A stretch of 64,000 bases of DNA from CAIWHR01 sp963717695 (GTDB taxonomy: Bacteria > Pseudomonadota > Gammaproteobacteria > Burkholderiales > Casimicrobiaceae): positions 806,001-870,000 of the forward strand of contig CAVQWR010000003.1 of NCBI GenBank assembly GCA_963717695.1, in the 5' to 3' direction. Positions 29,550 to 39,915 of this stretch are shown here, one piece after another. The notes below the pieces were generated by a model. The model was not told the DNA's origin. It worked only from the letters and a program-made list of their open reading frames with translations, and ran no database searches. Position numbers and translations under genes: made by a program. Numbering within the stretch: the first letter of the stretch is position 1; the number at the start of each line of letters is the position of its first letter.

Positions 29550-31250
29550 CTAGCGGCGCTTCGCCGCTGCGGCGGCGGCTTCCTTTTCCAGCAGGTAGTT
29601 CATGTGCCACTGCTGGAAGATCTGGATGCAGTTGTTGACGAGCCAGTACAGCACGAGGCCGGCGGGGAAGAACACGAACATCACCGAGAACGCGACCGGC
29701 ATGATCTGCATCACCTTCGCCTGCACGGGATCGGAGATCGGCGTCGGCGAAAGCTTCACCTGCAGGAACGCGGTGATTGCGTAGACGATCGGCAGCACGA
29801 AGTACGGATCGGGCGCGGACAGGTCGCGGATCCAGCCGATCCACGGCGCGTGCCGCAATTCGACCGCGGACAGCAGCACCCAGTAGAGCGCGAGAAAGAC
29901 CGGGATCTGCACCAGGATCGGCAGGCAGCCGCCCAGCGGGTTGATCTTCTCGACCTTGTACATCTCCATCATCTTCGCCTGCAGCTGCTGCTTGTCGTCG
30001 GCGTACTGCGCCTGCAGCGCCTTCAGCTTCGGCCCGATGATCTTCATCTTCGCCATCGAGCGCGCGCTCGCGTGGTTGAGCGGATAGAACGCGCTCTTGA
30101 TGAGAATCGTCATCGCGATGATCGCCCAGCCCCAGTTGCCGATCAGCCCGTGCAGCCACTTCAGCAGCCAGAAGAGCGGCACAGCGATGACGGTGAAGAT
30201 GCCGTAGTCGACGGTGCGATCGAGACCCGGCGCAAGCTTGGCGAGGATCGACTGGTCCTGCGGCCCGACGTAGAGCGGAACGTCGATGCTGCCGGTGGCA
30301 CCGGGCGCGATCGAGCCAACCGGCACGACCACACCCGCCGCGTAGATGCCGTTGTCGAGCTTGCGGGCATAGAACTCGCGGTGGAGCTTGTCCGAGTCGG
30401 AGGGCAGCCACGCGGCGACGAAATAATGCTCGACCATGCCGACCCAGCCGTTGTCCGCCTCCTTGGTGTAGGGAATCTTGCGCGTCGGGTCGGCGGCCTC
30501 CTTGTCGAGCTCGGCGAATTCGACCTTCTTGTACTTGTCCGCCTCGTTGTAGATCACCGGGCCCGTGTAGGCGGCCGGCGCCATCGAGTTGTGCGTGCCC
30601 TGCGTCTTGGTGTCGCGCAGCAGCTGGAAATACGCATAGGGCGAGATCGCCGCCGTCCCTGCGTTCGTGATTTCGTAGCCGACATCGATCACGTAGCTGC
30701 CACGATGGAAGGTCAGCGTCTCGATCACCTTGTCGCCGTTCGCAGCATTCGCCTGCAGCTTCACCTCGAGCTTGTCGGCGCCGGGAGCGAGCTCGCGCGG
30801 GCCCGGCAGCGGCTCGAACAGGGTGCGGTGATTCGGCATGCCGTCGCCGATCAATCCCGACTCCGCGACAAAGAGGCGCTCCGGCGTGCGCTGGAGCGCG
30901 AGGTAGGGCTTCGCCTCGTCGGCGATGTCGTGGTGCGCGAGCAGTGCGACCTGCGCGAGGATTCCGCCGGCGGTGTCGATGTCGGCGCGATAGAGATCGG
31001 TCGCGACCGAGATGATCTCGCCGGTCTTGGGGGCAGGACCGGCCGGTGGTACGGCGCCCGGGGCGCCCGAAGCGCTCGCGCCGGTGCTGGGCACCTTCGG
31101 CAGATCGGCAGGCGCGGCGCCGGGCGCGGCCTCGCGGGCGGCGGCGACGGTGGGCGCGGGCGGCGGGCGGTGCTCCGCATCCCAGCGCTGCCACAACAGG
31201 AAGCCCGAAAAGGAAAAGACGAAAAAGAGAATGAGGCGTTGCGTGTCCAT
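29550..31250 (-). CDS. yidC: Membrane protein insertase YidC
   Basis: A 566-aa inner-membrane insertase/chaperone. The N-terminal signal-anchor helix (residues 5-21) is followed by a proline/alanine-rich linker and a large periplasmic domain (about 80-350). The conserved C-terminal five-helix domain contains GCLPILVQIPVFLALYWVLL and FPAGLVLYWLVNNCIQI. Length is within the usual 540-570 aa for betaproteobacteria. It follows yidD by 62 nt and precedes mnmE in the rpmH-rnpA-yidD-yidC-mnmE run. Confidence 0.97.
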   Translation of the reverse strand: MDTQRLILFFVFSFSGFLLWQRWDAEHRPPPAPTVAAAREAAPGAAPADLPKVPSTGASASGAPGAVPPAGPAPKTGEIISVATDLYRADIDTAGGILAQVALLAHHDIADEAKPYLALQRTPERLFVAESGLIGDGMPNHRTLFEPLPGPRELAPGADKLEVKLQANAANGDKVIETLTFHRGSYVIDVGYEITNAGTAAISPYAYFQLLRDTKTQGTHNSMAPAAYTGPVIYNEADKYKKVEFAELDKEAADPTRKIPYTKEADNGWVGMVEHYFVAAWLPSDSDKLHREFYARKLDNGIYAAGVVVPVGSIAPGATGSIDVPLYVGPQDQSILAKLAPGLDRTVDYGIFTVIAVPLFWLLKWLHGLIGNWGWAIIAMTILIKSAFYPLNHASARSMAKMKIIGPKLKALQAQYADDKQQLQAKMMEMYKVEKINPLGGCLPILVQIPVFLALYWVLLSAVELRHAPWIGWIRDLSAPDPYFVLPIVYAITAFLQVKLSPTPISDPVQAKVMQIMPVAFSVMFVFFPAGLVLYWLVNNCIQIFQQWHMNYLLEKEAAAAAAKRR

Positions 31251-31312
31251 GACGACCCTGCGGGCTTAGGCCCGCGTTGCCTTAGTTCGAACTGCGTTTC
31301 GCTGCGGGAGGG

Positions 31313-31522
31313 TTAGGGAACCGGGTCATACCCGCCCGGATGATACGGGTGACAGCGCGCGATGCGGCGAAACGCGAGGAGGAGTCCGCGCCAGACGCCG
31401 TGTTTGACCACCGCCTCGCACGCATATTCGGAGCAGCTCGGTGCAAACCGGCAGTGCGAGCCGAGCAGCGGCCGGAAAAGATATTGGTAGACGCGTATCA
31501 GCGCGACGATGAAGCCCTTCAT
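31313..31522 (-). CDS. yidD: Membrane protein insertion efficiency factor YidD
   Basis: A 69-aa small basic membrane-associated protein that helps YidC-dependent insertion. The family signature YLFRPLLGSHCRFAPSCSEY is complete, and the end reads RCHPYHPGGYDPVP. The ATG at 31520-31522 overlaps the rnpA stop (ATGA). Confidence 0.96.
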   Translation of the reverse strand: MKGFIVALIRVYQYLFRPLLGSHCRFAPSCSEYACEAVVKHGVWRGLLLAFRRIARCHPYHPGGYDPVP

Positions 31523-31893
31523 CGCGGCGCCTCTCCGGCGACGAGCTTCGCGAGGCAGCGCAGCGCCTCGGCGCGGACGACGGGCAGGTCCGCGCGCAGG
31601 GCGCCCCGCTTCAGCCGCAGGATGAGGTCGAAACGCTCGACACCCGGGCGTTCGCCGCGCAGCGTCTCGCGCAGCATCCGCCGCACGCGATTGCGGTCGA
31701 CCGCGCGCGCCAGCGCGCGCCGGCCGATGACGTAGCCCACGCGGCCGCATGCTCGCTGCGCGGGCATCGCGATCACTTCAAGATAATCGCCGCTGCAGCG
31801 CCGGCCGTGCCGGAACACCGCCTCGAACGCGCCGGTGCCGGAGAGCCGATACCGGCGCGCGCCCTGCGGCGCGCCGCCGGCAGCGGATGTCAG
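31519..31893 (-). CDS. rnpA: Ribonuclease P protein component
   Basis: The protein subunit of RNase P, which matures tRNA 5' ends; about 124 aa. The recognisable part runs from YRLSGTGAFEAVFRHGRR through the RNR motif region GRRALARAVDRNRVRRMLRE to LPVVRAEALRCLAKL. No ATG, GTG or TTG lies in frame between the rpmH stop and this conserved part. The candidate start used here is a CTG at 31893 that overlaps the rpmH stop (CTGA). A small indel that hides a normal start is possible, so the N-terminus is uncertain. Confidence 0.88.
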   Translation of the reverse strand: MTSAAGGAPQGARRYRLSGTGAFEAVFRHGRRCSGDYLEVIAMPAQRACGRVGYVIGRRALARAVDRNRVRRMLRETLRGERPGVERFDLILRLKRGALRADLPVVRAEALRCLAKLVAGEAPR

Positions 31894-32024
31894 GGGGCGA
31901 GGCGCGCGCGGCCCTTGGCGCGGCGCGCCGAGAGGACCTTGCGGCCGCCGACGGTCTTCATGCGGGCGCGAAAGCCGTGCGTGCGCTTGCGCTTGACGAC
32001 GGAGGGTTGGTAAGTGCGTTTCAT
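31890..32024 (-). CDS. rpmH: 50S ribosomal protein L34
   Basis: A 44-aa basic ribosomal protein, MKRTYQPSVVKRKRTHGFRA onward, with the family's typical KTVGGRKVLSARRAKGRARL. It is complete and of normal length. It is the first gene of the leftward rpmH-rnpA-yidD-yidC-mnmE run and has its own strong promoter 31 nt upstream. Confidence 0.98.
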   Translation of the reverse strand: MKRTYQPSVVKRKRTHGFRARMKTVGGRKVLSARRAKGRARLAP

Positions 32025-32054
32025 GGTCGAAGGCCTTCGGTGAAAAAGCCTTAT

Positions 32055-32084
32055 ATTCAAACACTTTAGGGCACCATTTGTCAA
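32055..32084 (-). promoter_or_regulatory. Promoter of rpmH
   Basis: On the minus strand a perfect TTGACA (32079-32084) is followed after 18 bases by TTGAAT (32055-32060), with AT-rich sequence around it. An alternative TATAAG lies five bases nearer the gene. The position, 31-60 nt upstream of rpmH, is right for a strong ribosomal-protein promoter. Confidence 0.6.
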
Positions 32085-32149
32085 TGGGCCGCGGCGCGGC
32101 CCGACGGGGGAGTCCTGCGCTCTCGCGTCGACCGGCCGGGCGCGGCACC

Positions 32150-32180
32150 TGTGGATAACTTTTCGTGCGCGGCTTACAAT
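32150..32180 (+). promoter_or_regulatory. DnaA box overlapping the putative dnaA promoter
   Basis: TGTGGATAA at 32150-32158 is the exact complement of the consensus DnaA box TTATCCACA. It covers a weak -35 element TGGATA (32152-32157), which is 17 bases from a TACAAT -10 box (32175-32180). Binding of DnaA here would repress its own gene, a well-known form of autoregulation. The dnaA leader would be about 170 nt. Confidence 0.6.
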
Positions 32181-32359
32181 GGCCCCGGGCGCACGCACTC
32201 CCGCTCCCGCTTTTCAGCCGTGCCGCCGCGTCGCCAGCGGGCCGTGCGCACGGGGGCGGGCGGCGGGGCCGCCGCGCCAGCAGGCCGGTCGAGGGATCGG
32301 CTCCGTACGGCCCGGCGCGTTTGCGTCCGCCGGAATGCCACCACGAAACTGGCTCCCGC

Positions 32360-33754
32360 ATGACCCTGGTTCCCCCTTTCTGGCAGAGCTGTCTCGACGC
32401 GTTTCGCGACGAGCTGACGCCGCAGCAGTTCAATACCTGGATCCGCCCGCTCGCCGTCGAAGGCTCCGCGGACGGGTATCGGCTGCTCGCCCCCAACCGA
32501 TTCGTTCTGCAGTGGGTCAAGGAGCGCTTTTCGGACCGCATCGCCGAGCTCGCCGCGGCAGTGGAAGGCCGCGCCGTTCCGATCGTGCTCGCGATCGTCG
32601 ACGCCGTGCCTGCCGCGCCCCGCAGCCCTGCGGCGAGTCCGGCACTCGCCATGGCGCCCGCGCCCGCCCCTGCGCCGCGATCGCCGGACCTGGCCGGCAC
32701 CCCCGTCTCCGCGGGCTCGGGCGTGCGCCGCTTCGACCAGACGAGCCTCAATCCCAGCTTCACCTTCGCGAGCTTCGTGGCCGGCAAGGCGAACCAGCTC
32801 GCTCGCGCCGCCGGCATGCAGGTGGCGGAGCACCCGACCTCGTACAACCCGCTCTTCGTCTACGGCGGCGTCGGCCTCGGCAAGACCCACCTTATCCAGG
32901 CGATCGGCAACGACATCCTGGGCCGCAACCCGGGCGCCAAGATTCGCTACATCCATGCCGAGACCTATGTGTCCGACGTGGTGCGCGCCTACCAGCACAA
33001 GGCCTTCGACGACTTCAAGCGCTATTACCGCTCGCTCGACCTGCTCCTGATCGACGACATCCAGTTCTTCAACGGCAAGAACCGGACGCAGGAGGAGTTC
33101 TTCTACCTCTTCAACACGCTGATCGAGGCGCACAAGCAGGTCGTCATCACCTGCGACACCTACCCCAAGGAGATTTCCGGCATCGAGGAGCGCCTCATCT
33201 CCCGCTTCGGCTGGGGCCTCACGGTGGCCCTCGAGCCGCCCGAACTGGAAATGCGGGTCGCCATCCTGCTCTCCAAGGCGGCCTCGGTCGGGCTCAAGTT
33301 CGACGAGCAGGTCGCGTTCTTCATCGCCAAGCACATCCGCTCGAACGTGCGTGAACTCGAAGGCGCGCTGAAGCGCGTGGCCGCATATTCGAGCTTCCAC
33401 GGCCAGGAGATCACGCTGCCGGTCGCGAAGGAGGCACTGCGCGACCTCCTCGCCGTGCAGAACCGGCAGGTCTCGATCGAGAACATCCAGAAGACCGTCG
33501 CCGACTACTACAAGATCCGCGTGTCCGACATGCATTCGAAAAAGCGCTCGCGGGCGATCGCGCGGCCGCGCCAGGTCGCCATGGCGCTCGCCAAGGAACT
33601 CACGCAGCTGTCCCTTCCGGAGATCGGCAGCAATTTCGGTGGGCGCGACCACACCACGGTGCTGCATGCCTGCCGCCAGATCGTCCGGCTGCGGGAAAGC
33701 GTCCCCGAACTCAATCACGACGTCAATTTCCTGCTCCAGGTGCTGCGCAACTGA
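32360..33754 (+). CDS. dnaA: Chromosomal replication initiator DnaA
   Basis: The 464-aa AAA+ initiator that binds DnaA boxes and melts oriC. Domain I starts MTLVPPFWQSCLDAFRDEL. A short Ala/Pro-rich domain II linker lies at about 83-120. Walker A is GGVGLGKT at 169-176 and Walker B is LLLIDDIQF. The domain IV DNA-binding signature is FGGRDHTTVLHACRQI near the C-terminus. The ATG at 32360 is chosen because family similarity begins directly after it. It is the first gene of the rightward arm, followed by dnaN and gyrB. Confidence 0.98.
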   Translation: MTLVPPFWQSCLDAFRDELTPQQFNTWIRPLAVEGSADGYRLLAPNRFVLQWVKERFSDRIAELAAAVEGRAVPIVLAIVDAVPAAPRSPAASPALAMAPAPAPAPRSPDLAGTPVSAGSGVRRFDQTSLNPSFTFASFVAGKANQLARAAGMQVAEHPTSYNPLFVYGGVGLGKTHLIQAIGNDILGRNPGAKIRYIHAETYVSDVVRAYQHKAFDDFKRYYRSLDLLLIDDIQFFNGKNRTQEEFFYLFNTLIEAHKQVVITCDTYPKEISGIEERLISRFGWGLTVALEPPELEMRVAILLSKAASVGLKFDEQVAFFIAKHIRSNVRELEGALKRVAAYSSFHGQEITLPVAKEALRDLLAVQNRQVSIENIQKTVADYYKIRVSDMHSKKRSRAIARPRQVAMALAKELTQLSLPEIGSNFGGRDHTTVLHACRQIVRLRESVPELNHDVNFLLQVLRN

Positions 33755-34029
33755 CTCCGACTGGCGGCGGGCGGAAGGCCGGGAAAACCGCCCTGCGTTT
33801 CCCCGCATCCGGCGGCAAAGATTTGGCTGGAAAACAGGCCTGAACCCGTCTATAATTTGTGGATTATTGCCCGGATTGGCGGCGAGGCGATAAAACGCAC
33901 AAACGGTACAGTTTCCCGAACAGGGTTGTCCACAGGGTATCGCCGCATGCAAGCGGTTGAAGCAAAAAGAATTTACCGGGTAGTCCCGCAATCCGCCCGC
34001 CACCTATTAGCTATTGTTTGGTTTAATCA
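33755..34029. other. dnaA-dnaN intergenic region, candidate oriC
   Basis: This 275-bp gap has two near-consensus DnaA boxes, TGTGGATTA at 33858-33866 and TTGTCCACA at 33926-33934, each with one mismatch. Its last 80 bases before dnaN are the most AT-rich part of the neighbourhood. Together with the strand-bias switch at about 32 kb, this makes it a good origin candidate. Only two boxes is few for a complete origin. Confidence 0.5.
33828..33856 (+). promoter_or_regulatory. Putative dnaN promoter
   Basis: A perfect TATAAT (33851-33856) lies 17 bases after TGGAAA (33828-33833). A DnaA box begins two bases downstream of the -10 element, so DnaA could control dnaN transcription. The leader to dnaN would be about 165 nt. 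Confidence 0.5.
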
Positions 34030-35133
34030 ATGCAACTAAAGAATATAGCTCGGGATGCGCTGCTGAAACCTTTGCAGGCTGTCGCTGGCATCGTCGAAAG
34101 GCGCCATACGCTGCCGATTCTCGCTAACGTGCTGCTCGAACAGCGCGAGGGAAGGCTGTTCGTGACGGCCACGGACCTCGAGATGCAGATCACCGCCAAC
34201 GCCGAGATGCCGGGCAAGGAGCCGCAGGCCGTGACCGTGGCCGCGCGCAAGCTGCAGGATCTCCTCCGCGCGCTCCCCGACGATGCGACGCTCAACATCG
34301 AATCGTCGGCAAGTCGGATGACGGTGCGCGCGGGTCGCTCGCGCTTCAACCTGCAGACGCTTCCGGCGGCGGACTATCCGCGCATCGGCATCGCGCAGGA
34401 CGACAAGCAGTCGCTCACGCTGCCGCAGCGCGAACTGCGCGCGCTCCTCAAGTCCGTCGAGTTTGCGATGGCGCAGCAGGACATCCGCTACTACCTCAAT
34501 GGCATGCTGCTCGTCATCGACCGCAACCAGCTGCAGGCAGTGGCGACGGACGGGCACCGGCTGTCGTGGGCGAGCCTCGGCATCGCCGGCGATTATCCGC
34601 GACGCGAAGTGATCCTGCCGCGCAAGACCGTGCTCGAACTTGGCAAGCTTCTCGCCGACGTCGACGATCCGGTGACGCTCGACGTGCTGGGCAACCAGGT
34701 GCGCTTCGGCTTCGCCAACGTCGAGCTCGTGAGCAAGGTCGTCGACGGCAAGTTTCCCGACTACAACCGCGTGATCCCGACGGGCCACGCGAAGCGGATC
34801 GAGCTCCCGCGCGACGATCTCCTGGCAGCGCTGCAGCGCGCGGCGATCCTGTCCAACGAGAAGTTCCGCGGCGTGCGCCTGGTGCTCGGCCCCGATCAGC
34901 TCAAGATCATCTGCAGCAACAGCGAGCAGGAGGAGGCAGAGGAAGAGCTCGAGGTCGACTACAAGGGCGACGCGCTCGACATCGGCTTCAACATCACCTA
35001 TCTCCTCGACGTGCTGCAGAACATGGCGATGGAACGCGTGCAGCTCGCGTTCGGCGACGCCAATTCGAGCGCGCTCGTGACCGTGCCCGGACGCGACGAC
35101 TACAAGTACGTCGTGATGCCGATGCGAATCTGA
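34030..35133 (+). CDS. dnaN: DNA polymerase III sliding clamp (beta subunit)
   Basis: A 367-aa clamp protein that tethers the replicative polymerase. The three-domain structure is complete. Conserved stretches are GIVERRHTLPILANVLLE, AQQDIRYYLNGMLLVID, and the C-terminal YKYVVMPMRI with the peptide-binding cleft end. Length matches E. coli (366 aa). It lies downstream of the DnaA-box region and 85 nt upstream of gyrB. Confidence 0.98.
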   Translation: MQLKNIARDALLKPLQAVAGIVERRHTLPILANVLLEQREGRLFVTATDLEMQITANAEMPGKEPQAVTVAARKLQDLLRALPDDATLNIESSASRMTVRAGRSRFNLQTLPAADYPRIGIAQDDKQSLTLPQRELRALLKSVEFAMAQQDIRYYLNGMLLVIDRNQLQAVATDGHRLSWASLGIAGDYPRREVILPRKTVLELGKLLADVDDPVTLDVLGNQVRFGFANVELVSKVVDGKFPDYNRVIPTGHAKRIELPRDDLLAALQRAAILSNEKFRGVRLVLGPDQLKIICSNSEQEEAEEELEVDYKGDALDIGFNITYLLDVLQNMAMERVQLAFGDANSSALVTVPGRDDYKYVVMPMRI

Positions 35134-35218
35134 TGCCCGGCCGAAGAGCACGAGCATCGCGCGGCGCCGACCCCCGAGTCGGCGCCGGCGTTTTGAGCAG
35201 TCCTGCAAGCGAGCCAAA

Positions 35219-37672
<2,454 letters not shown>

Positions 37673-37691
37673 CGGTGGGCGGGGCCGCGGC

Positions 37692-39899
37692 GTGAGCCTG
37701 ACGGCGCGTTGCGTCGGGCGCATGCTGATGACCGTCGCGCTCGCGGGGCTGGTTCCGCTGTCGGCGCAATCGGCCGAGCCGGCGACGGCGCAACTCATCG
37801 TCAAGTTTCGTGACGGCGGCGAACACGCGGCCCTTTCGCCGGGGCAGCGCGTCGCCAGGCTGGCGAACGACGCGGGCGTGCCGCTCGCGCATCGCCGGCC
37901 GATGTCACTGGGCGCCGATGTCGTAGAGCTCTTCCGTGCGCTCCCCATGGCCGAAGCGCGCGCGCTGGCTGCACGCATCGCGGCGAATCCGGACGTCGAG
38001 TATGCCGAGGTGGACGGCGTGCGCCGGCCGGCGATGGTTCCGAACGATCCTTTGATCACCCGCCAGGTCTTTTTCGACGCGTCGGTCGGCGGGGTCAACG
38101 CGTATGGCGCGTGGGACCTGACGCAGGGCTCGCCGGGCGTCGTCGTCGCCATCGTCGACACGGGGCTCACCAATCACGTCGAGCTCACCGGGCGGATGCA
38201 GCCGGGGTACGACTTCATCGGGGACCCCGTCATTTCGAACGACGGCAATGGGCGCGATCCCGATGCCACGGACCCGGGCGACTGGATCACCAGCGCCGAT
38301 CTCGCGAACCCCGAGTTTGCCGGACAAGGTTGCGAGGTGCACGACAGCTCATGGCACGGCACGAGCGTCGCGGGCGTCGTCGCGGCGAACAGCAACAACG
38401 GCGTAGGTGCCGCCGGAATGGATTGGCACGCGCGCGTGCTGCCGGTGCGGGTGCTGGGAAAATGCGTGGGCCACGACTCCGACATCCTCGACGGCGTCAC
38501 GTGGGCCGCGGGGCTGGCGGTTCCCGGCGTGCCGGCGAATCCCAATCCGGCGCAGGTCATCAACTTGAGCTTGGGCGGGCCCGACGCTTGCCTTCAGACG
38601 TATCACATCGCCTTCCAGCAGGCACTCGCGCACGGCGTGACGCGCGCCATCATCGCCGCCGCCGGCAATGAATCTGTCGACGTCGCCACAACGACGCCTG
38701 CCGGCTGCTCCGAAGCGATTGTGGTGGCGGCGACCACGCGCGGCGGATCCAAGGCCGGCTACAGCAATTTCGGCAACGGCGTCACGCTGTCCGCGCCCGG
38801 CGGCGATGAGACCTTCGCGGACTCGATCCTCACGCTGTGGAATGACGGGCAGACGGTGCAGGGCGCCGACACCTACGCGTACACGGCGGGCACGAGCTTC
38901 GCAGCGCCGATCGTAAGCGGTGTCGTGTCGCTGATGCTCTCGGTGGCGCCGAACCTGACGGCGGCGCAGGTGCGCGCCCTGCTGCGCTCGAGCGCCAAGC
39001 CGTTTCCAGCGGGCTCCAGTTGCGACACGTCGATTTGTGGCGCAGGCATCGTCGACGCGCGCGCGGCCGTCGCGGCGGCGCAGGCTGCGAGCGGTGCGAG
39101 CGGCATCAACTATCAGGGATTGTGGTGGCGCGCGGGGGGCAGCGAATCCGGCTGGGGCATCAATTTCGCGCACCAGGGCGAGCAGATCTTCGCGACCTGG
39201 TACACATACGATGCCGCGGGCAACGCGTGGTGGCTGACCATGCTCGCGACGCGCACGACGGGGGAGAGCTTCAGCGGTGTCATCTACACGACCAACGGCC
39301 CGCCGTTCAACAGCAACACCAACCAGACGGCGTTCAGTCCGGCGCGGGCCGTCGGCAATGGCACGCTCCTGTTCAGCGACGCCAACAGCGGCAGCTTCAC
39401 GTACACGGTGAATTCGATCACGCAGACGAAACCGCTGGTGCGCTACGATCTTGGCACCGGGCCGTTGCCCGCGTGCGCCTACAGCGTGATCACGCCGGAC
39501 TTCGCGAGCGCGACGAACTACCAGGACCTGTGGTGGGTCGCCAACGGCGCCGAATCGGGCTGGGGCATCAACTTCGCGCATCAGGGCAATACGATCTTCG
39601 CCACCTGGTACACCTACGACGGCAGCAACGTCCCGGTCTGGCTCACCGTGCTTGCGACCTACAGCAACGGAAGCTACGCCGGCACGCTGTACCGGTCGAC
39701 GGGACCGACGTTCAATGCCTACGACGCCGGCAAGTGGACAGCAACACCGGTGGGAACGGCAACGTTCGCATTCGCCGACGGCAACCACGCGACGTTCGGT
39801 TACACGACCAGCGGACTGGGCGGATTGCCCGCCTCCAACCAGAGCAAGCAGATCACGCGGTTCCCGTTCGCAGCCGTGGGCGGAACGCTGTGTCACTGA
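37692..39899 (+). CDS. Secreted subtilisin-like (S8) protease with two C-terminal repeats
   Basis: A 735-aa predicted secreted serine protease. The GTG start gives a signal peptide (about 1-28, MLMTVALAGLVPLSAQSA). An I9-like propeptide follows (TAQLIVKFRDGGEHAAL to DVEYAEVDGV), then the S8 domain. The catalytic triad is Asp156 in VVAIVDTGLTNH, His222 in SSWHGTSVAG and Ser402 in AGTSFAAPIVSG. Two related repeats end the protein, at about 470-590 and 607-730. Each begins NYQ-x-LWW and carries ESGWGINFAHQG and IFATWYTYD. The repeats resemble ones in other betaproteobacterial secreted proteins, function unknown. It lies 19 nt after gyrB but is unlikely to be functionally linked to it. Confidence 0.92.
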   Translation: MSLTARCVGRMLMTVALAGLVPLSAQSAEPATAQLIVKFRDGGEHAALSPGQRVARLANDAGVPLAHRRPMSLGADVVELFRALPMAEARALAARIAANPDVEYAEVDGVRRPAMVPNDPLITRQVFFDASVGGVNAYGAWDLTQGSPGVVVAIVDTGLTNHVELTGRMQPGYDFIGDPVISNDGNGRDPDATDPGDWITSADLANPEFAGQGCEVHDSSWHGTSVAGVVAANSNNGVGAAGMDWHARVLPVRVLGKCVGHDSDILDGVTWAAGLAVPGVPANPNPAQVINLSLGGPDACLQTYHIAFQQALAHGVTRAIIAAAGNESVDVATTTPAGCSEAIVVAATTRGGSKAGYSNFGNGVTLSAPGGDETFADSILTLWNDGQTVQGADTYAYTAGTSFAAPIVSGVVSLMLSVAPNLTAAQVRALLRSSAKPFPAGSSCDTSICGAGIVDARAAVAAAQAASGASGINYQGLWWRAGGSESGWGINFAHQGEQIFATWYTYDAAGNAWWLTMLATRTTGESFSGVIYTTNGPPFNSNTNQTAFSPARAVGNGTLLFSDANSGSFTYTVNSITQTKPLVRYDLGTGPLPACAYSVITPDFASATNYQDLWWVANGAESGWGINFAHQGNTIFATWYTYDGSNVPVWLTVLATYSNGSYAGTLYRSTGPTFNAYDAGKWTATPVGTATFAFADGNHATFGYTTSGLGGLPASNQSKQITRFPFAAVGGTLCH

Positions 39900-39915
39900 C
39901 ATTGAAGGGACTGCC

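Larger units (their letters stand above)
32025..32359. other. rpmH-dnaA intergenic region, possible part of oriC
   Basis: This 335-bp region separates the two divergent arms. It holds an AT-rich patch at 32040-32085 (rpmH promoter), one perfect DnaA box at 32150-32158 and the putative dnaA promoter. The 180 bp nearest dnaA are GC-rich and otherwise featureless. With only one clear DnaA box it is either the regulatory region of dnaA or one half of a split origin. Confidence 0.5.

Noticed and set aside
28065..31316. Very long open frame (over 1000 codons) antisense to mnmE and yidC
   Set aside because: Its product is compositionally extreme (Arg, Ala, His, Asp) with no family resemblance, and the opposite strand carries two textbook genes. 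Such shadow frames are common at this GC content; the same applies to 34994-38173 opposite gyrB and 50909-54091 opposite ntrY/ntrX.
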